Notes under the pieces: model-generated
Databases searched by the model: none
What the model was told of the DNA's origin: nothing
Seen by the model: only the letters and a program-made list of their open reading frames with translations
Program-made: the position numbers and the translations under genes
Shown here: positions 49,139 to 58,765 of the stretch, in pieces
Layout of the letters: every line of letters begins with the position of its first letter
Position numbering within the stretch: position 1 is the stretch's first letter
NCBI RefSeq assembly: GCF_004025535.1
Contig: NZ_QJRG01000033.1
Coordinates: forward strand, 372,001 to 436,000
Length of the DNA: 64,000 nt
Direction of reading: 5' to 3'
Source: Pseudomonas alkylphenolica
Lineage (GTDB): Bacteria > Pseudomonadota > Gammaproteobacteria > Pseudomonadales > Pseudomonadaceae

Positions 49139-50349
49139 CCGATCATTCGCCGGCACAGCCACTGCATCTGGGCGAGGCTGGCTTTACATCCCAGGCACCA
49201 CGGGCGGCCCTGACGCAGCTGCCGCCCCTGGCGCTGTACATCCATATCCCCTGGTGCGTGCGCAAATGCCCGTACTGCGACTTCAATTCCCACGCCGCAA
49301 CGCCCGAACTGCCCGAAGAGGCCTATGTCGATGCCCTGCTGGCAGACCTCGACCAGGAACTGGGTGCGGTCTACGGCCGCCCGATCAGTTCGATCTTCTT
49401 CGGTGGCGGCACCCCGAGCCTGTTCAGTGCCAAGGCGCTGGGCCGGCTGCTCACGGGCGTTGAGCAACGCATTCCGTTCGCCAGCGATATCGAGATCACC
49501 CTGGAAGCCAACCCCGGGACCTTCGAGCAAGAGAAGTTCAAGGCATACCGGCAGCTGGGCATCAATCGCCTGTCGATCGGCATCCAGAGCTTCCAGCAAG
49601 CAAAGCTTGAGGCGCTGGGGCGCATCCACAATGGTGACGAAGCCATTCGCGCCGCCGACATGGCGCGCAGCGCCGGCTTCGACAACTTCAACCTGGACCT
49701 GATGCACGGGCTGCCTGACCAGTCTCTGGACGACGCACTCGGCGATCTGCGCCAGGCTATTGCCCTTAGCCCTACGCACCTGTCCTGGTACCAGCTGACG
49801 CTCGAACCCAATACGGTGTTCTGGAACCAGCCACCGCTGCTGCCCGAAGACGATATCCTCTGGGACATCCAGGAAGCCGGCCAGGCACTGCTGGCCAGCC
49901 ACGGCTACAGCCAGTATGAAGTCTCGGCCTATGCCCAGCCCGGTCGCGCCGCACGGCACAACCTCAACTACTGGAGCTTCGGCGACTTCATCGGCATCGG
50001 CGCCGGCGCCCACGGCAAGCTCAGCCACCCTGACGGGCGCATCCTGCGCACCTGGAAGACGCGCCTGCCCAAGGACTACCTGAACCCGGCCAAAGCCTTC
50101 AAAGCGGGTGAAAAGCTGCTGCCGGTCGACGAGCTGCCGTTCGAGTTCCTGATGAACGCCTTGCGCCTGACCCAGGGCGTGGACGCCGAGTTGTTCAGCC
50201 AGCGCACTGGACTGGCCCTGGAACAGCTCACCGAGGCTCGCCGCGAAGCCGAACAAAAGGGCCTTTTGCAGGTCGAAACGACGCGACTGGTCGCCACCCC
50301 ACGGGGCCAGTTGTTCCTCAACGACCTGCTGCAGTATTTCTTGACCTAA
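49135..50349 (+). CDS. hemW: radical SAM haem chaperone HemW
   Basis: A 404-residue HemN-like radical SAM protein. The cluster motif is Cys41-x3-Cys45-x2-Cys48 ([11 protein letters not shown]); [13 protein letters not shown] FFGGGTPSL follows. It has the shorter HemW layout and lacks the HemN N-terminal extension, so a haem-trafficking role is more likely than coproporphyrinogen oxidation. ATG 49135 overlaps rdgB (ATGA). Confidence 0.93.
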   Translation: MTDHSPAQPLHLGEAGFTSQAPRAALTQLPPLALYIHIPWCVRKCPYCDFNSHAATPELPEEAYVDALLADLDQELGAVYGRPISSIFFGGGTPSLFSAKALGRLLTGVEQRIPFASDIEITLEANPGTFEQEKFKAYRQLGINRLSIGIQSFQQAKLEALGRIHNGDEAIRAADMARSAGFDNFNLDLMHGLPDQSLDDALGDLRQAIALSPTHLSWYQLTLEPNTVFWNQPPLLPEDDILWDIQEAGQALLASHGYSQYEVSAYAQPGRAARHNLNYWSFGDFIGIGAGAHGKLSHPDGRILRTWKTRLPKDYLNPAKAFKAGEKLLPVDELPFEFLMNALRLTQGVDAELFSQRTGLALEQLTEARREAEQKGLLQVETTRLVATPRGQLFLNDLLQYFLT

Positions 50350-50358
50350 GGATTGCGA

Positions 50359-50682
50359 ATGGACTTGGTACTCGATCTGCTTTCGACAGTTTCCCGCTGG
50401 AGCCGCGGCAACCTGTCGGAGATCTCACTGGCACTCGTGGGATGCTTGCTGGTGCTGTTTGGCACCGACATCAAGGGCTGGGTAGAGCAGCGCCTGGGCG
50501 GCCTGGCAGGCGCCTTGCGCGTGCCCTTCATGGCATTGCTGGTGATGATCGGTAGCGGTGCGGCGCTGATCTATGCCACGCCGTGGGTGGTGAAGGGGCT
50601 GTCGCAGTTCAACAACTACGCGCTGGCGCCGGTGTTGCTGATTGTGCTGGTACTGATCGGCGTGGTCGCAGACCGCCGCTGA
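50359..50682 (+). CDS. DUF3392 membrane protein
   Basis: A 107-residue protein with three hydrophobic helices (about 20-38, 52-73, 82-104), matching DUF3392 of unknown function. ATG 50359 follows AAGGA; TTG 50353 is less likely. It is the last gene of the metX to hemW run, 9 bases behind hemW. Confidence 0.82.
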   Translation: MDLVLDLLSTVSRWSRGNLSEISLALVGCLLVLFGTDIKGWVEQRLGGLAGALRVPFMALLVMIGSGAALIYATPWVVKGLSQFNNYALAPVLLIVLVLIGVVADRR

Positions 50683-50716
50683 CAACAACGCCAGCTTCCA
50701 CAGATTTATCACACAC

Positions 50717-50745
50717 CCTGTGGGAGCCGGCATTGCCGGCGATCG
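50717..50745. repeat. REP element, third type
   Basis: CCTGTGGGAGCCGGCATTGC followed by CGGCGAT: the GCCGGC dyad around AT is the common Pseudomonas REP form. It lies between convergent genes DUF3392 and trmB. Confidence 0.65.
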
Positions 50746-50765
50746 AGCGCAAAACGCGCGCAGAT

Positions 50766-51488
50766 TTACGCCAGTTTCTCGAACTTCAGGTCCCACACCC
50801 CGTGCCCAAGTCGTTCGCCACGGCGTTCGAACTTGGTGATCGGGCGCTCGGCCGGGCGCTCTACGCACTTGCCGTCAGCCGCCAGGTTGCGATAACCCGG
50901 CGCGACATTCATGACTTCCAGCATGTATTCGGCATAAGGTTCCCAGTCGGTAGCCATATGGAATACGCCACCGACCTTGAGCTTGCTGCGCACCAGCGCG
51001 GCGAATTCAGGCTGAACGATACGGCGCTTGTGGTGACGGCTCTTGTGCCACGGGTCGGGGAAGAACAGCATCAGCCGGTCAAGGCTGTTGTCGGCGACAC
51101 ACTTGTTCAGTACTTCAATGGCATCGCAGTCGTATACCCGCAGATTTTTCAGGCCCTGGGTAAGCACGCCGTTGAGCAGCGCGCCAACCCCGGGGCGGTG
51201 TACTTCGACGCCGATGAAGTCTTGGTCCGGCGCTGCCGCAGCCATTTCCAGCAGGGAATGGCCCATGCCGAAACCGATCTCCAGGGTGCGCGGCGCCGAA
51301 CGGCCGAACACCTGGTCGTAGTCTACCGGGCTATCAGCCAGCGGCAGGATGAACAGCGGCCCACCCTGCTCCAGGCCACGTTGCTGACCTTCGGTCATAC
51401 GCCCGGCGCGCATCACGAAACTCTTGATGCGGCGGTGTTGGCGCTCTTCGCCTTCGGCGGAGATCGGCGTTTCTTGCGATTCAGTCAT
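50766..51488 (-). CDS. trmB: tRNA (guanine-N7)-methyltransferase
   Basis: A 240-residue TrmB. SAM motif [11 protein letters not shown], then the [15 protein letters not shown] signature, both intact. It methylates G46 in the tRNA variable loop. It lies just behind thiG (9 bases between them). Confidence 0.96.
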   Translation of the reverse strand: MTESQETPISAEGEERQHRRIKSFVMRAGRMTEGQQRGLEQGGPLFILPLADSPVDYDQVFGRSAPRTLEIGFGMGHSLLEMAAAAPDQDFIGVEVHRPGVGALLNGVLTQGLKNLRVYDCDAIEVLNKCVADNSLDRLMLFFPDPWHKSRHHKRRIVQPEFAALVRSKLKVGGVFHMATDWEPYAEYMLEVMNVAPGYRNLAADGKCVERPAERPITKFERRGERLGHGVWDLKFEKLA

Positions 51489-51497
51489 CAGGAGCTC

Positions 51498-52292
51498 TTA
51501 CTTGATCAGACCATCCAGCGGCGACGAGGCGCTGGCATAGAGTTTTTTCGGCATACGGCCGGCGAGGTACGCCAGACGGCCGGCGACAATGGCGTGTTTC
51601 ATCGCTTCGGCCATCATGATCGGCTGTTGGGCATTGGCAATGGCCGAGTTCATCAGCACGGCCTCGCAGCCCATTTCCATGGCGATGGTGGCATCTGAAG
51701 CGGTACCGACACCGGCATCCACCAGCACAGGTACTTTCGATTCTTCGAGAATGATCTGCAGGTTGTAGGGGTTGCAGATACCCAGGCCGGTACCGATCAG
51801 GCCAGCCAGCGGCATGACTGCGATGCAACCCGCCTCGGCCAGCTGACGCGCGATGATCGGGTCATCACTGGTGTAGACCATCACGTCAAAACCGTCCTTG
51901 ACCAGCACTTCGGCGGCCTTGAGGGTTTCGATGACGTTGGGGAACAGGGTTTTCTGGTCGGCCAGTACTTCCAGCTTCACCAGGTTGTGGCCATCGAGCA
52001 GTTCGCGCGCCAGGCGGCAGGTGCGCACGGCTTCGACGGCGTCGTAGCACCCGGCGGTGTTCGGCAGAATGGTGTAGCGGTCCGGCGGCAGCACATCGAG
52101 CAGGTTCGGTTCGCCCGGGTTCTGGCCGATGTTGGTACGACGTACGGCTACGGTGACGATCTCGGCGCCCGAGGCTTCGATGGCCAGGCGGGTTTCTTCA
52201 AGGTCACGGTATTTGCCGGTACCAACCAGCAGGCGCGACTGGAAAGTACGGCCGGCCAGCGTGAAGGGCTTGTCGCTGCGAAGGTTGCTCAT
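51498..52292 (-). CDS. thiG: thiazole synthase
   Basis: A 264-residue barrel enzyme: [22 protein letters not shown] with the Schiff-base lysine, and [13 protein letters not shown] for phosphate. It forms the thiazole phosphate of thiamine using ThiS-thiocarboxylate. ATG 52292 starts at conserved [14 protein letters not shown]; the longer frame reads into the thiS gap. Confidence 0.96.
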   Translation of the reverse strand: MSNLRSDKPFTLAGRTFQSRLLVGTGKYRDLEETRLAIEASGAEIVTVAVRRTNIGQNPGEPNLLDVLPPDRYTILPNTAGCYDAVEAVRTCRLARELLDGHNLVKLEVLADQKTLFPNVIETLKAAEVLVKDGFDVMVYTSDDPIIARQLAEAGCIAVMPLAGLIGTGLGICNPYNLQIILEESKVPVLVDAGVGTASDATIAMEMGCEAVLMNSAIANAQQPIMMAEAMKHAIVAGRLAYLAGRMPKKLYASASSPLDGLIK

Positions 52293-52340
52293 CGGAAATC
52301 CTCTGAAAGGTTGAGGGACTTGCAAGGTAATCCTGGGGGC

Positions 52341-52541
52341 TTAGCCGCCGCCGATGGCATGCACGACTTCGACCTGATCGCCTTCACGCAGCGCAGTGGC
52401 TGCGTGCTGGCTGCGTGGCACGATGTCCAGGTTGAGTTCTACTGCGACGCGACGCCCGACAAGGTCCAGGCGGGTCAGCAGGGCCTCGACGCTCTCGCCA
52501 TCGGGCAACTCGAAGGATTCACCGTTCAATTGAATGCGCAT
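52341..52541 (-). CDS. thiS: sulfur carrier protein ThiS
   Basis: A 66-residue ubiquitin-like carrier ending in IGGG, whose C-terminal Gly is adenylated and thiolated to give sulfur to thiazole. ATG 52541 gives MRIQLNGESFELPDG; a five-residue longer start is less likely. It is upstream of thiG in one operon. No THI-box riboswitch was recognised in the 100 bases before it. Confidence 0.93.
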   Translation of the reverse strand: MRIQLNGESFELPDGESVEALLTRLDLVGRRVAVELNLDIVPRSQHAATALREGDQVEVVHAIGGG

Positions 52542-52642
52542 GCGCACGGCCACCATTATTTTTAGGGGCCCGCATTCTAGCCCTGATCACGCCCTGCGAC
52601 CAAGGCCAAGCATCGCCATTCGTCTCGATTTGGACCGCTGGG

Positions 52643-53014
52643 TCAACCCAGGCGCCAGGCGGCGAGCCCCAGGCACAGCCAGCCCCCGAGGAAGGCCAGG
52701 CCACCAATCGGGGTAATCATGCCGAGTTTGCCGATGCCGCTCAGGGTCAACAGGTAGAGGCTGCCGGAAAACAGCACGATACCCAGCGCGAACAGGCCGC
52801 CAGCCCAGCCCACCAGCCTGCCGGGCAATTGCGCAGCCAGTACCGCCACCGCCAGCAGCGCCAGGGCATGGACAAGCTGGTACGTCACCCCGGTGTGAAA
52901 AATCGCCAGGTACTCGCTGCTCAGGCGCCCCTTCAGGCCATGGGCTGCAAAGGCGCCCAAGGCAACCCCGGTGAAGCCGAAAAAGGCGGCGAGCATTAGA
53001 AAACTACGCAACAT
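52643..53014 (-). CDS. DUF423 membrane protein
   Basis: A 123-residue protein with four helices and the DUF423 signature GAFAAHGLKGRLS near the N-terminus and SGSLYLLTLSG, PIGGLAFLGGW. Its function is unknown. ATG 53014 is preferred (MLRSFLML); a start at 53035 is possible. It is divergent from mtgA and upstream of thiS in the same direction. Confidence 0.88.
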   Translation of the reverse strand: MLRSFLMLAAFFGFTGVALGAFAAHGLKGRLSSEYLAIFHTGVTYQLVHALALLAVAVLAAQLPGRLVGWAGGLFALGIVLFSGSLYLLTLSGIGKLGMITPIGGLAFLGGWLCLGLAAWRLG

Positions 53015-53043
53015 GAGGCGACTCCTAGTCATCACAGGGTCTG

Positions 53044-53049
53044 TATAAT
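53044..53049 (+). promoter_or_regulatory. -10 hexamer candidate for mtgA
   Basis: A perfect TATAAT lies 28 bases before the mtgA start, in the gap shared with divergent DUF423. No clear -35 hexamer is seen. Confidence 0.5.
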
Positions 53050-53076
53050 GGCCCGCTCATTCGGTTCGGCCAAGCC

Positions 53077-53805
53077 ATGTCTATGTTGTCGTCCATTATC
53101 CGTCGTCTCGCCCGCGCCCTGCTCTGGTTTGCTGCCGGTAGCGCCCTGTTGGTGCTGGTGCTGCGCTGGGTACCCCCACCGGGCACAGCGCTGATGGTCG
53201 AACGCAAGGTCGAGTCCTGGTTCAATGGCCAGCCCATCGACCTGCAACGCGACTGGGAACCCTGGGAGCGCATCTCAGACGAGCTCAAAGTCGCAGTGAT
53301 TGCTGGCGAAGACCAGAAATTTGCCAATCACTGGGGCTTCGACTTCATCGCCATTCAGGCCGCTCTCGCCCACAACGAACGCGGCGGCAGCATTCGCGGC
53401 GCCAGTACCCTGAGCCAGCAGGTGGCCAAGAACCAATTCCTCTGGTCGGGCCGCAGCTGGTTGCGCAAAGGCCTGGAAGCCTGGTTCACCGCCCTGATTG
53501 AACTGCTGTGGTCCAAGGAACGGATTCTTGAGGTGTACCTCAACAGTGCCGAATGGGGTGAAGGCGTGTTTGGCGCGCAAGCGGCAGCGCAGCATCATTT
53601 TGGTGTAGATGCCAACCGCCTCAGCCGTCAGCAGGCCAGCCTGCTTGCCGCCGTGCTGCCGAGCCCACTCAACTGGAGCGCCAGCCGCCCCAGCAGTTAT
53701 GTCGCACGGCGTGCCGGCTGGATACGCCAGCAGATGCGCCAGCTGGGCGGCAGCGATTACCTCAGCCAGCTGGACAGCCCGCGCCGGGCACCCTGGAACC
53801 CATAA
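53077..53805 (+). CDS. mtgA: monofunctional peptidoglycan glycosyltransferase
   Basis: A 242-residue GT51 enzyme: membrane helix at about 8-28, catalytic Glu78 in AGEDQKF, STLSQQVAKN and YLNSAEWG signatures. It polymerises glycan strands from lipid II without a transpeptidase domain. Alone, with a terminator behind it. Confidence 0.96.
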   Translation: MSMLSSIIRRLARALLWFAAGSALLVLVLRWVPPPGTALMVERKVESWFNGQPIDLQRDWEPWERISDELKVAVIAGEDQKFANHWGFDFIAIQAALAHNERGGSIRGASTLSQQVAKNQFLWSGRSWLRKGLEAWFTALIELLWSKERILEVYLNSAEWGEGVFGAQAAAQHHFGVDANRLSRQQASLLAAVLPSPLNWSASRPSSYVARRAGWIRQQMRQLGGSDYLSQLDSPRRAPWNP

Positions 53806-53809
53806 AAAC

Positions 53810-53840
53810 ACCCGGCGAAGCGCAAACTTTGCCGGGTTTT
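53810..53840 (+). terminator. mtgA terminator
   Basis: ACCCGGC/GCCGGGT stem of 7 bp around a 14-base loop, ending in TTTT, 5 bases after the mtgA stop. Confidence 0.75.
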
Positions 53841-53868
53841 CAGTGTGTGCCGATTACCGGGTTAGCGC

Positions 53869-54378
53869 TTAGAACGCACCCATGTAGTCACGCTTGCCCA
53901 CTTCCACACCATTGTGACGCAGGATCGCGTACGTGGTGGTGACGTGGAAGAAGAACTGCGGCAGGCCGTAAGTCAGCAGGTAAGCCTGACCCGTGAAGCG
54001 CTTCTCTTTCGGCGTGCCCGGACGGGTAACGATTTCGATGCCTTCCTTGCCGTCGATCTGCGCTGGCGCAAAACCGTCGAGGAAAGCCAGAACCTTGGTG
54101 ATCAGCGCTTGCAGCTCGGCAAAGGTGGTTTCGTTGTCGTCGTATTTCGGCAACTCGACCTCGGCCAGACGCGCCGATACGCCCTTGGCGAAATCAACCG
54201 CGATCTGCACCTGGCGAACCAGCGGAAACATGTCCGGGTACAGGCGCGCCTGCAGGAACACGCTCGGGTCGATGTTTTTTGCCGTAGCGTGCGCTTCGGC
54301 CTTGTTCAGGACATCACTCAAGGCGTTGAGCATTTGCTTGAAAACAGGAACGGAAGCGGCATACAAGGAAATGGTCAT
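53869..54378 (-). CDS. DUF1993 domain protein (DinB-like fold)
   Basis: A 169-residue soluble protein matching DUF1993: N-terminal LYAASVPVFKQMLNALSDVL, then RLYPDMFPLVRQVQIAVDFAKG, then a C-terminal HNGVEVGKRDYMG. The four-helix DinB-like fold is inferred. The function is unknown. It is monocistronic, between convergent mtgA and the rpoH terminator. Confidence 0.87.
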   Translation of the reverse strand: MTISLYAASVPVFKQMLNALSDVLNKAEAHATAKNIDPSVFLQARLYPDMFPLVRQVQIAVDFAKGVSARLAEVELPKYDDNETTFAELQALITKVLAFLDGFAPAQIDGKEGIEIVTRPGTPKEKRFTGQAYLLTYGLPQFFFHVTTTYAILRHNGVEVGKRDYMGAF

Positions 54379-54469
54379 AACAGTCTCGATGTGGGTGGCG
54401 AAAGAAGTGACAGTGCCAATGTGGCGCGATTATAGACCTGCGCTGCCGCCTGAAAGACCTGGCACCATA

Positions 54470-54497
54470 AAAAAGCCCCGACACGTCGGGGCTTTTT
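54470..54497 (-). terminator. rpoH terminator
   Basis: A 12-bp perfect stem (AAAAAGCCCCGA with its complement) and loop CACG just past the rpoH stop, with T-runs on both strands. Confidence 0.9.
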
Positions 54498-54517
54498 GTT
54501 TATTGCCGTATCGCGGC

Positions 54518-55372
54518 TCAGATTGCGATCAAGGCTTTCACCTTGTTCATCGCGTTCTTTTCCAGCTGGCGAATCCGCTCGGCGGACACGCTGTATTTCT
54601 CGGCCAGGTCGTGAAGGGTGGCCTTCTCCTCGGCCAGCCAGCGCTGGTAGAGGATGTCACGGCTACGGTCGTCCAGACCCTGCAAGGCTTCGTGCAGGTT
54701 GCTGGTGGAGTTGTCGCTCCAGTCGGCATCTTCCAATTGCAGCGCCGGGTCGTAGCGATGGTCTTCCAGGTAGTTGGCCGGCGACTGGAACGCACTGTCG
54801 TCGTCGGCTTCGGACGCAGGATCAAACGCCATGTCCTGACCGGTCAGGCGGCTTTCCATCTCACGGACTTCACGCGGCTCCACACCCAGGCTTTCGGCCA
54901 CACGATGAACTTCATCGTTGTTCAGCCAGGCCAGGCGCTTTTTCTGGCTGCGCAGGTTGAAGAACAGCTTGCGCTGGGCCTTGGTGGTGGCGACTTTGAC
55001 GATCCGCCAGTTACGCAGGATGAACTCGTGAATTTCGGCTTTGATCCAGTGCACTGCAAAGGACACCAGGCGCACACCCATTTCCGGGTTGAAACGTTTG
55101 ACCGCCTTCATCAGGCCAACGTTACCTTCCTGGATCAGGTCAGCCTGAGCCAGCCCGTAGCCGGAATAGCTACGCGCGATATGTACGACAAAACGCAGGT
55201 GGGCGAGCACCATTTGCCGAGCCGCCTCAAGATTCTGCTCATAGTAGAGACTCTCGGCCAGTTCACGCTCCTGCTCCGGCGTCAGCAATGGAATGCTGTT
55301 GACCGTGTGCACGTAGGCTTCCAGGTTTGCGCCGGGAACCAGGGCATAGGCAGGTTGCAACGAAGTGGTCAT
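54518..55372 (-). CDS. rpoH: heat-shock sigma factor RpoH (sigma-32)
   Basis: A 284-residue sigma factor of normal length: region 2 with [19 protein letters not shown], the RpoH box region QRKLFFNLR, and region 4 helix-turn-helix [17 protein letters not shown]. It directs RNA polymerase to heat-shock genes. ATG 55372 gives [14 protein letters not shown]; the longer frame runs into the promoter. It lies behind ftsX with its own promoter in the 113-base gap. Confidence 0.97.
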   Translation of the reverse strand: MTTSLQPAYALVPGANLEAYVHTVNSIPLLTPEQERELAESLYYEQNLEAARQMVLAHLRFVVHIARSYSGYGLAQADLIQEGNVGLMKAVKRFNPEMGVRLVSFAVHWIKAEIHEFILRNWRIVKVATTKAQRKLFFNLRSQKKRLAWLNNDEVHRVAESLGVEPREVREMESRLTGQDMAFDPASEADDDSAFQSPANYLEDHRYDPALQLEDADWSDNSTSNLHEALQGLDDRSRDILYQRWLAEEKATLHDLAEKYSVSAERIRQLEKNAMNKVKALIAI

Positions 55373-55421
55373 ACGAAAAAACCTCCGACTCACTAAACTC
55401 GTGCCCGAAGACACTGCCAAC

Positions 55422-55448
55422 ATTGACCGGGAACCGCGAAACAAGTTC
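55422..55448 (-). promoter_or_regulatory. sigma-E/AlgU-type promoter candidate for rpoH
   Basis: Read on the - strand: GAACTT (55443-55448), 16-base spacer, TCAAT (55422-55426). GAACTT with a TC-starting -10 at 16-17 bases is the extracytoplasmic sigma pattern. P. aeruginosa rpoH is known to have an AlgU-dependent promoter. The leader would be about 45 bases. Confidence 0.65.
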
Positions 55449-55485
55449 CCTAAAAATGAAAAGAGTCAATACAAGCAAAAAGACA

Positions 55486-56514
55486 CTATCGCGGTGCCAG
55501 CTCACTCAGGTGGCGGGCCACCGCAATCCAAGCACCGATATACCCTAACAACACCGCACCAAGCAAGAGCGACAGACCATCGGCAGACGGGACGCCCGCC
55601 AACGCAAAGTCGCTGCCATACAGCCCGGAAAGCCCGATTACCGCATCGTTCAGCCAGTTCAGGCCAAATGCCAGCACCCCCCAGGCCAATACCCCTGCGC
55701 CCAGACCATACAACGCGCCCATGTACAGGAAAGGCCGGCGCACATAGCTGTCGGTGCCGCCTACCAGCTTGATCACCTCGATCTCGGTACGGCGGTTCTC
55801 GATGTGCAGGCGAATTGTGTTACCAATTACCAAAAGCAGCGCCGAAATCAGCAACACCGTCAGGCCGAACACAAACCGGTCGCCCAGCTTGAGAATCGCC
55901 GCCAGGCGCTCGACCCACAACAGGTCAAGTTGCGCCACGTCCACTTTGGGCAGCTCTGCAAGGCGTTGGCGCAGGGCTTCAAGGGCGGGTTTGTCGACTT
56001 CTGCCGGAGTGACCACAATCACACCCGGCAGGGGATTCTCAGGCAGTTCGCGCAGCGCATCGCCAAGGCCGGATTGCTGCTGGAATTCCTCCAGGGCCTT
56101 TTCGCGGCTGACGTACTCGGCTTCGGCTACCCCGGGGAGCGCCTTGATCTGCTCACGCAAGGCCTCACCGTCACGGCTGTTGGCATCGAGCTTGAGGTAC
56201 AGGGAAATCTGCGCCGCACGCTGCCAGGAGCCTCCCAGACGCTCGACGTTGCTCAGCAGCAGCGAGAGGCCCATGGGCAAGCTCAGGGCCACTGCCATCA
56301 CCAGGCAAGTGAAAAAGCTGCCAATCGGCTGCTTGCCCAGGCGGCGCAAGCTGTCGACCAGGCTCGAGCGGTGACTTTCCAGCCAGGCGTGCAACAGGGT
56401 ACGGAAGTCCGGCCCGTCGTCGTCATGGCTGCTGCGTTTGTTCTTTTCCGGTTGTGGATCGGCGGCTTTCGGTGCGACGCGCTCGGACACTTTGGGACTG
56501 CGTGTTGCACTCAT
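55486..56514 (-). CDS. ftsX: cell division protein FtsX
   Basis: A 342-residue membrane protein: cytoplasmic N-tail with charged KNKRSSHDDD, first helix near residue 70-90, periplasmic loop (the amidase-activator contact region), then three helices. With FtsE it signals to peptidoglycan hydrolases at the septum. It overlaps ftsE by ATGA. Confidence 0.95.
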   Translation of the reverse strand: MSATRSPKVSERVAPKAADPQPEKNKRSSHDDDGPDFRTLLHAWLESHRSSLVDSLRRLGKQPIGSFFTCLVMAVALSLPMGLSLLLSNVERLGGSWQRAAQISLYLKLDANSRDGEALREQIKALPGVAEAEYVSREKALEEFQQQSGLGDALRELPENPLPGVIVVTPAEVDKPALEALRQRLAELPKVDVAQLDLLWVERLAAILKLGDRFVFGLTVLLISALLLVIGNTIRLHIENRRTEIEVIKLVGGTDSYVRRPFLYMGALYGLGAGVLAWGVLAFGLNWLNDAVIGLSGLYGSDFALAGVPSADGLSLLLGAVLLGYIGAWIAVARHLSELAPR

Positions 56515-57182
56515 TGGCCGGCCTCCCCGTCACCGATCAAACGGCCACGCTGCAGGGTCAGCATGCGATGGCGCATGCGCGCGATCAGCGCCAGGTCGTG
56601 ACTGGCGATGAGCACGCTGGTACCCAGGCGGTTGATGTCTTCGAATACACCCATGATTTCCGCCGCAAGGCGTGGGTCGAGGTTACCAGTCGGCTCGTCC
56701 GCCAGCAGCAGGGCCGGACGGTGGACGATCGCGCGGGCAATACCGACACGCTGTTGCTGACCGGTCGACAGGTCGCCGGGGAACAGTTCGGCCTTGTCCG
56801 ACAGGGCCACGCGCTCAAGCGCCGAGTCGACCCGCTTGGCCACTTCGGCCTTGGACAGGCCAAGGATCTGCAGCGGCAGGGCGACGTTGTTGAACACAGT
56901 GCGGTCGAACAGCAGCTGGTGGTTCTGGAACACCACGCCAATCTGCCGACGCAGGAACGGAATCTGCGCGTTGCTGATCTGCCCGAGGTCCTGGCCCGCC
57001 AGCAGCAGTTTGCCGCTGGTCGGTCGCTCCATGGCCAGCAGCAGGCGCAGCAAGGTGCTTTTACCTGCGCCGGAGTGGCCGGTGACGAACAGGAATTCGC
57101 CCCGACGCACCCGAAAACTCAACTCATGCAGGCCTACGTGGCCATTGGGGTAGCGTTTGGCGACCTGTTCGAATCGAATCAT
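56511..57182 (-). CDS. ftsE: cell division ATP-binding protein FtsE
   Basis: A 223-residue ABC ATPase: Walker A GHSGAGKST (35-43), signature LSTGQQQRV, Walker B LLLADEPTGNLD. It powers FtsX. It overlaps ftsY and ftsX by four bases each, the standard ftsYEX operon. Confidence 0.97.
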   Translation of the reverse strand: MIRFEQVAKRYPNGHVGLHELSFRVRRGEFLFVTGHSGAGKSTLLRLLLAMERPTSGKLLLAGQDLGQISNAQIPFLRRQIGVVFQNHQLLFDRTVFNNVALPLQILGLSKAEVAKRVDSALERVALSDKAELFPGDLSTGQQQRVGIARAIVHRPALLLADEPTGNLDPRLAAEIMGVFEDINRLGTSVLIASHDLALIARMRHRMLTLQRGRLIGDGEAGQ

Positions 57183-58738
57183 GGATGCTCCCGCTCGGCA
57201 AACAGTGCTTTCACGAAGGGTTCGGCTTCGAAGGTGCGCAGATCGTCGATACCTTCGCCCACGCCAATATAGCGGATCGGCAGGCCGAACTGCTTGGCCA
57301 GGGCGAAGATCACCCCGCCTTTGGCCGTGCCATCGAGCTTGGTCAGGGCGAGACCGGTGAGCTCGACGCTCTGGTTGAAGTGCTTGGCCTGGTTGATCGC
57401 GTTCTGACCGGTGCCGGCATCTAGCACCAGCAGGACTTCGTGCGGCGCGTCGGCATCGAGCTTGCCGATGACCCGACGGACCTTCTTCAGCTCTTCCATC
57501 AGGTTGTCTTTGGTGTGCAGGCGACCGGCGGTATCGGCGATCAGTACGTCGATGCCGCGGGCCTTGGCGGCCTGGACAGCGTCGAAGATGACCGAGGCAG
57601 AGTCGGCACCGGTGTGCTGGGCGATCACCGGGATCTGGTTGCGCTCGCCCCAGACCTGCAGTTGCTCGACCGCTGCGGCACGGAAGGTGTCACCGGCGGC
57701 GAGCATGACTTTCTTGCCTTCAAGCTGCAGTTTTTTCGCCAGCTTGCCGATGGTGGTGGTTTTACCGGCACCGTTGACGCCGACTACCAGGATCACGAAC
57801 GGCTTGTTCTGCGCCTGGATGCGCAGCGGTTGTTCAACCGGCTTGAGCAGGTCGGCCAGCTCGCCTTGCAGCGACTTGTACAGGGCGTCGCTGTCGGCCA
57901 GCTGCTTGCGCGCGACCTTCTGCGTCAGGCTCTGAACGATCACCGAGGTGGCCTCGACGCCGACGTCAGCGGTCAGCAGGCGGGTTTCAATCTCGTCGAG
58001 CAGGTCATCGTCAATGGCCTTCTTGCCCAGGAACAGGCTGGCCATGCCTTCGCCAATGCTGGCGCTGGTTTTCGACAGGCCCTGCTTGAGACGGGCGAAG
58101 AATCCGCCTTTGTTCTCTTCGACACGGGCCGCAGCAGGTGCTTCGACGGGGGCGGGTTCAACTACCGGCGCGGGAACGGGAGCTGGGGCTGCTACAGGCG
58201 CTACAGGCGCTACAGGCGCTACAGGCGCTACAGGCGCTACAGGCGCTACAGGCGCTACAGGCGCTACAGGCGCTACAGGCGCTACAGGCTCGGGCGTCTG
58301 GATTGCTGCCGCAACAGGCTCTGGTGCAGGTGCAGGTGCAGGCTCTGCAATGACCGGCGCAGGCTCTACCTGAGTTTCAGCAACAGGTACCGGGCGCTCT
58401 GGAATCGGCGGCGGCGCGTGCGGCTCCAGATCAGCCACCAGCGCTACCGGCTCCTCCGGAACGGGCAGCACAAGGCCGACAAACGGCGCTTGCGGCGCCT
58501 CAACGGGCACAGGCTGAGCAGGCTCGGCGACCACGACCGCTGTAGGTTGGTCGTTGATCGGCGCAACTGTAACCTGCGCTTCGACGGCCGGCACTGCAGG
58601 CTGCTCCGGTTCGATCGGTGCAGGGGTTTGTGGCTGTTCGGCAACAGGTTGCTGCGGCTTTTTGCGCAGCCAGCCGAACAGGCCCTTCTTTTCACCAGCC
58701 GCAGCCGGCGTCTTTTTGTCGTCGTTGGAACCAAACAT
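57179..58738 (-). CDS. ftsY: signal recognition particle receptor FtsY
   Basis: A 519-residue SRP receptor GTPase. Residues 1 to about 215 form an acidic, Pro/Ala/Val-rich A domain; the NG domain follows, with P-loop GVNGAGKTTT and DTAGRLH. It docks ribosome-SRP complexes at the membrane. The A domain carries 11 exact 9-bp repeats that encode Pro-Val-Ala units, so length may vary between strains without a frame change. First gene of ftsYEX. Confidence 0.97.
   Translation of the reverse strand: MFGSNDDKKTPAAAGEKKGLFGWLRKKPQQPVAEQPQTPAPIEPEQPAVPAVEAQVTVAPINDQPTAVVVAEPAQPVPVEAPQAPFVGLVLPVPEEPVALVADLEPHAPPPIPERPVPVAETQVEPAPVIAEPAPAPAPEPVAAAIQTPEPVAPVAPVAPVAPVAPVAPVAPVAPVAPVAPVAAPAPVPAPVVEPAPVEAPAAARVEENKGGFFARLKQGLSKTSASIGEGMASLFLGKKAIDDDLLDEIETRLLTADVGVEATSVIVQSLTQKVARKQLADSDALYKSLQGELADLLKPVEQPLRIQAQNKPFVILVVGVNGAGKTTTIGKLAKKLQLEGKKVMLAAGDTFRAAAVEQLQVWGERNQIPVIAQHTGADSASVIFDAVQAAKARGIDVLIADTAGRLHTKDNLMEELKKVRRVIGKLDADAPHEVLLVLDAGTGQNAINQAKHFNQSVELTGLALTKLDGTAKGGVIFALAKQFGLPIRYIGVGEGIDDLRTFEAEPFVKALFAEREHP
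58191..58289. repeat. 11-copy 9-bp tandem repeat inside ftsY
   Basis: GCTACAGGC (+ strand) is repeated 11 times without a mismatch over 99 bases. As the unit is 9 bases, copy changes keep the ftsY frame; on the - strand it encodes a Pro-Val-Ala run. Confidence 0.97.
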
Positions 58739-58765
58739 GGAAGACGGCTATCTCAGGGTAGCGAT

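Noticed and set aside
52542..52642. Possible thiamine riboswitch before thiS
   Set aside because: The roughly 100 bases before thiS show no THI-box core pattern and are too short for a full aptamer plus expression platform.
58191..58289. Tandem array considered as CRISPR or iteron repeats
   Set aside because: Units are 9 bases with no spacers, lie inside the ftsY reading frame and keep it in phase, so it is a coding microsatellite.
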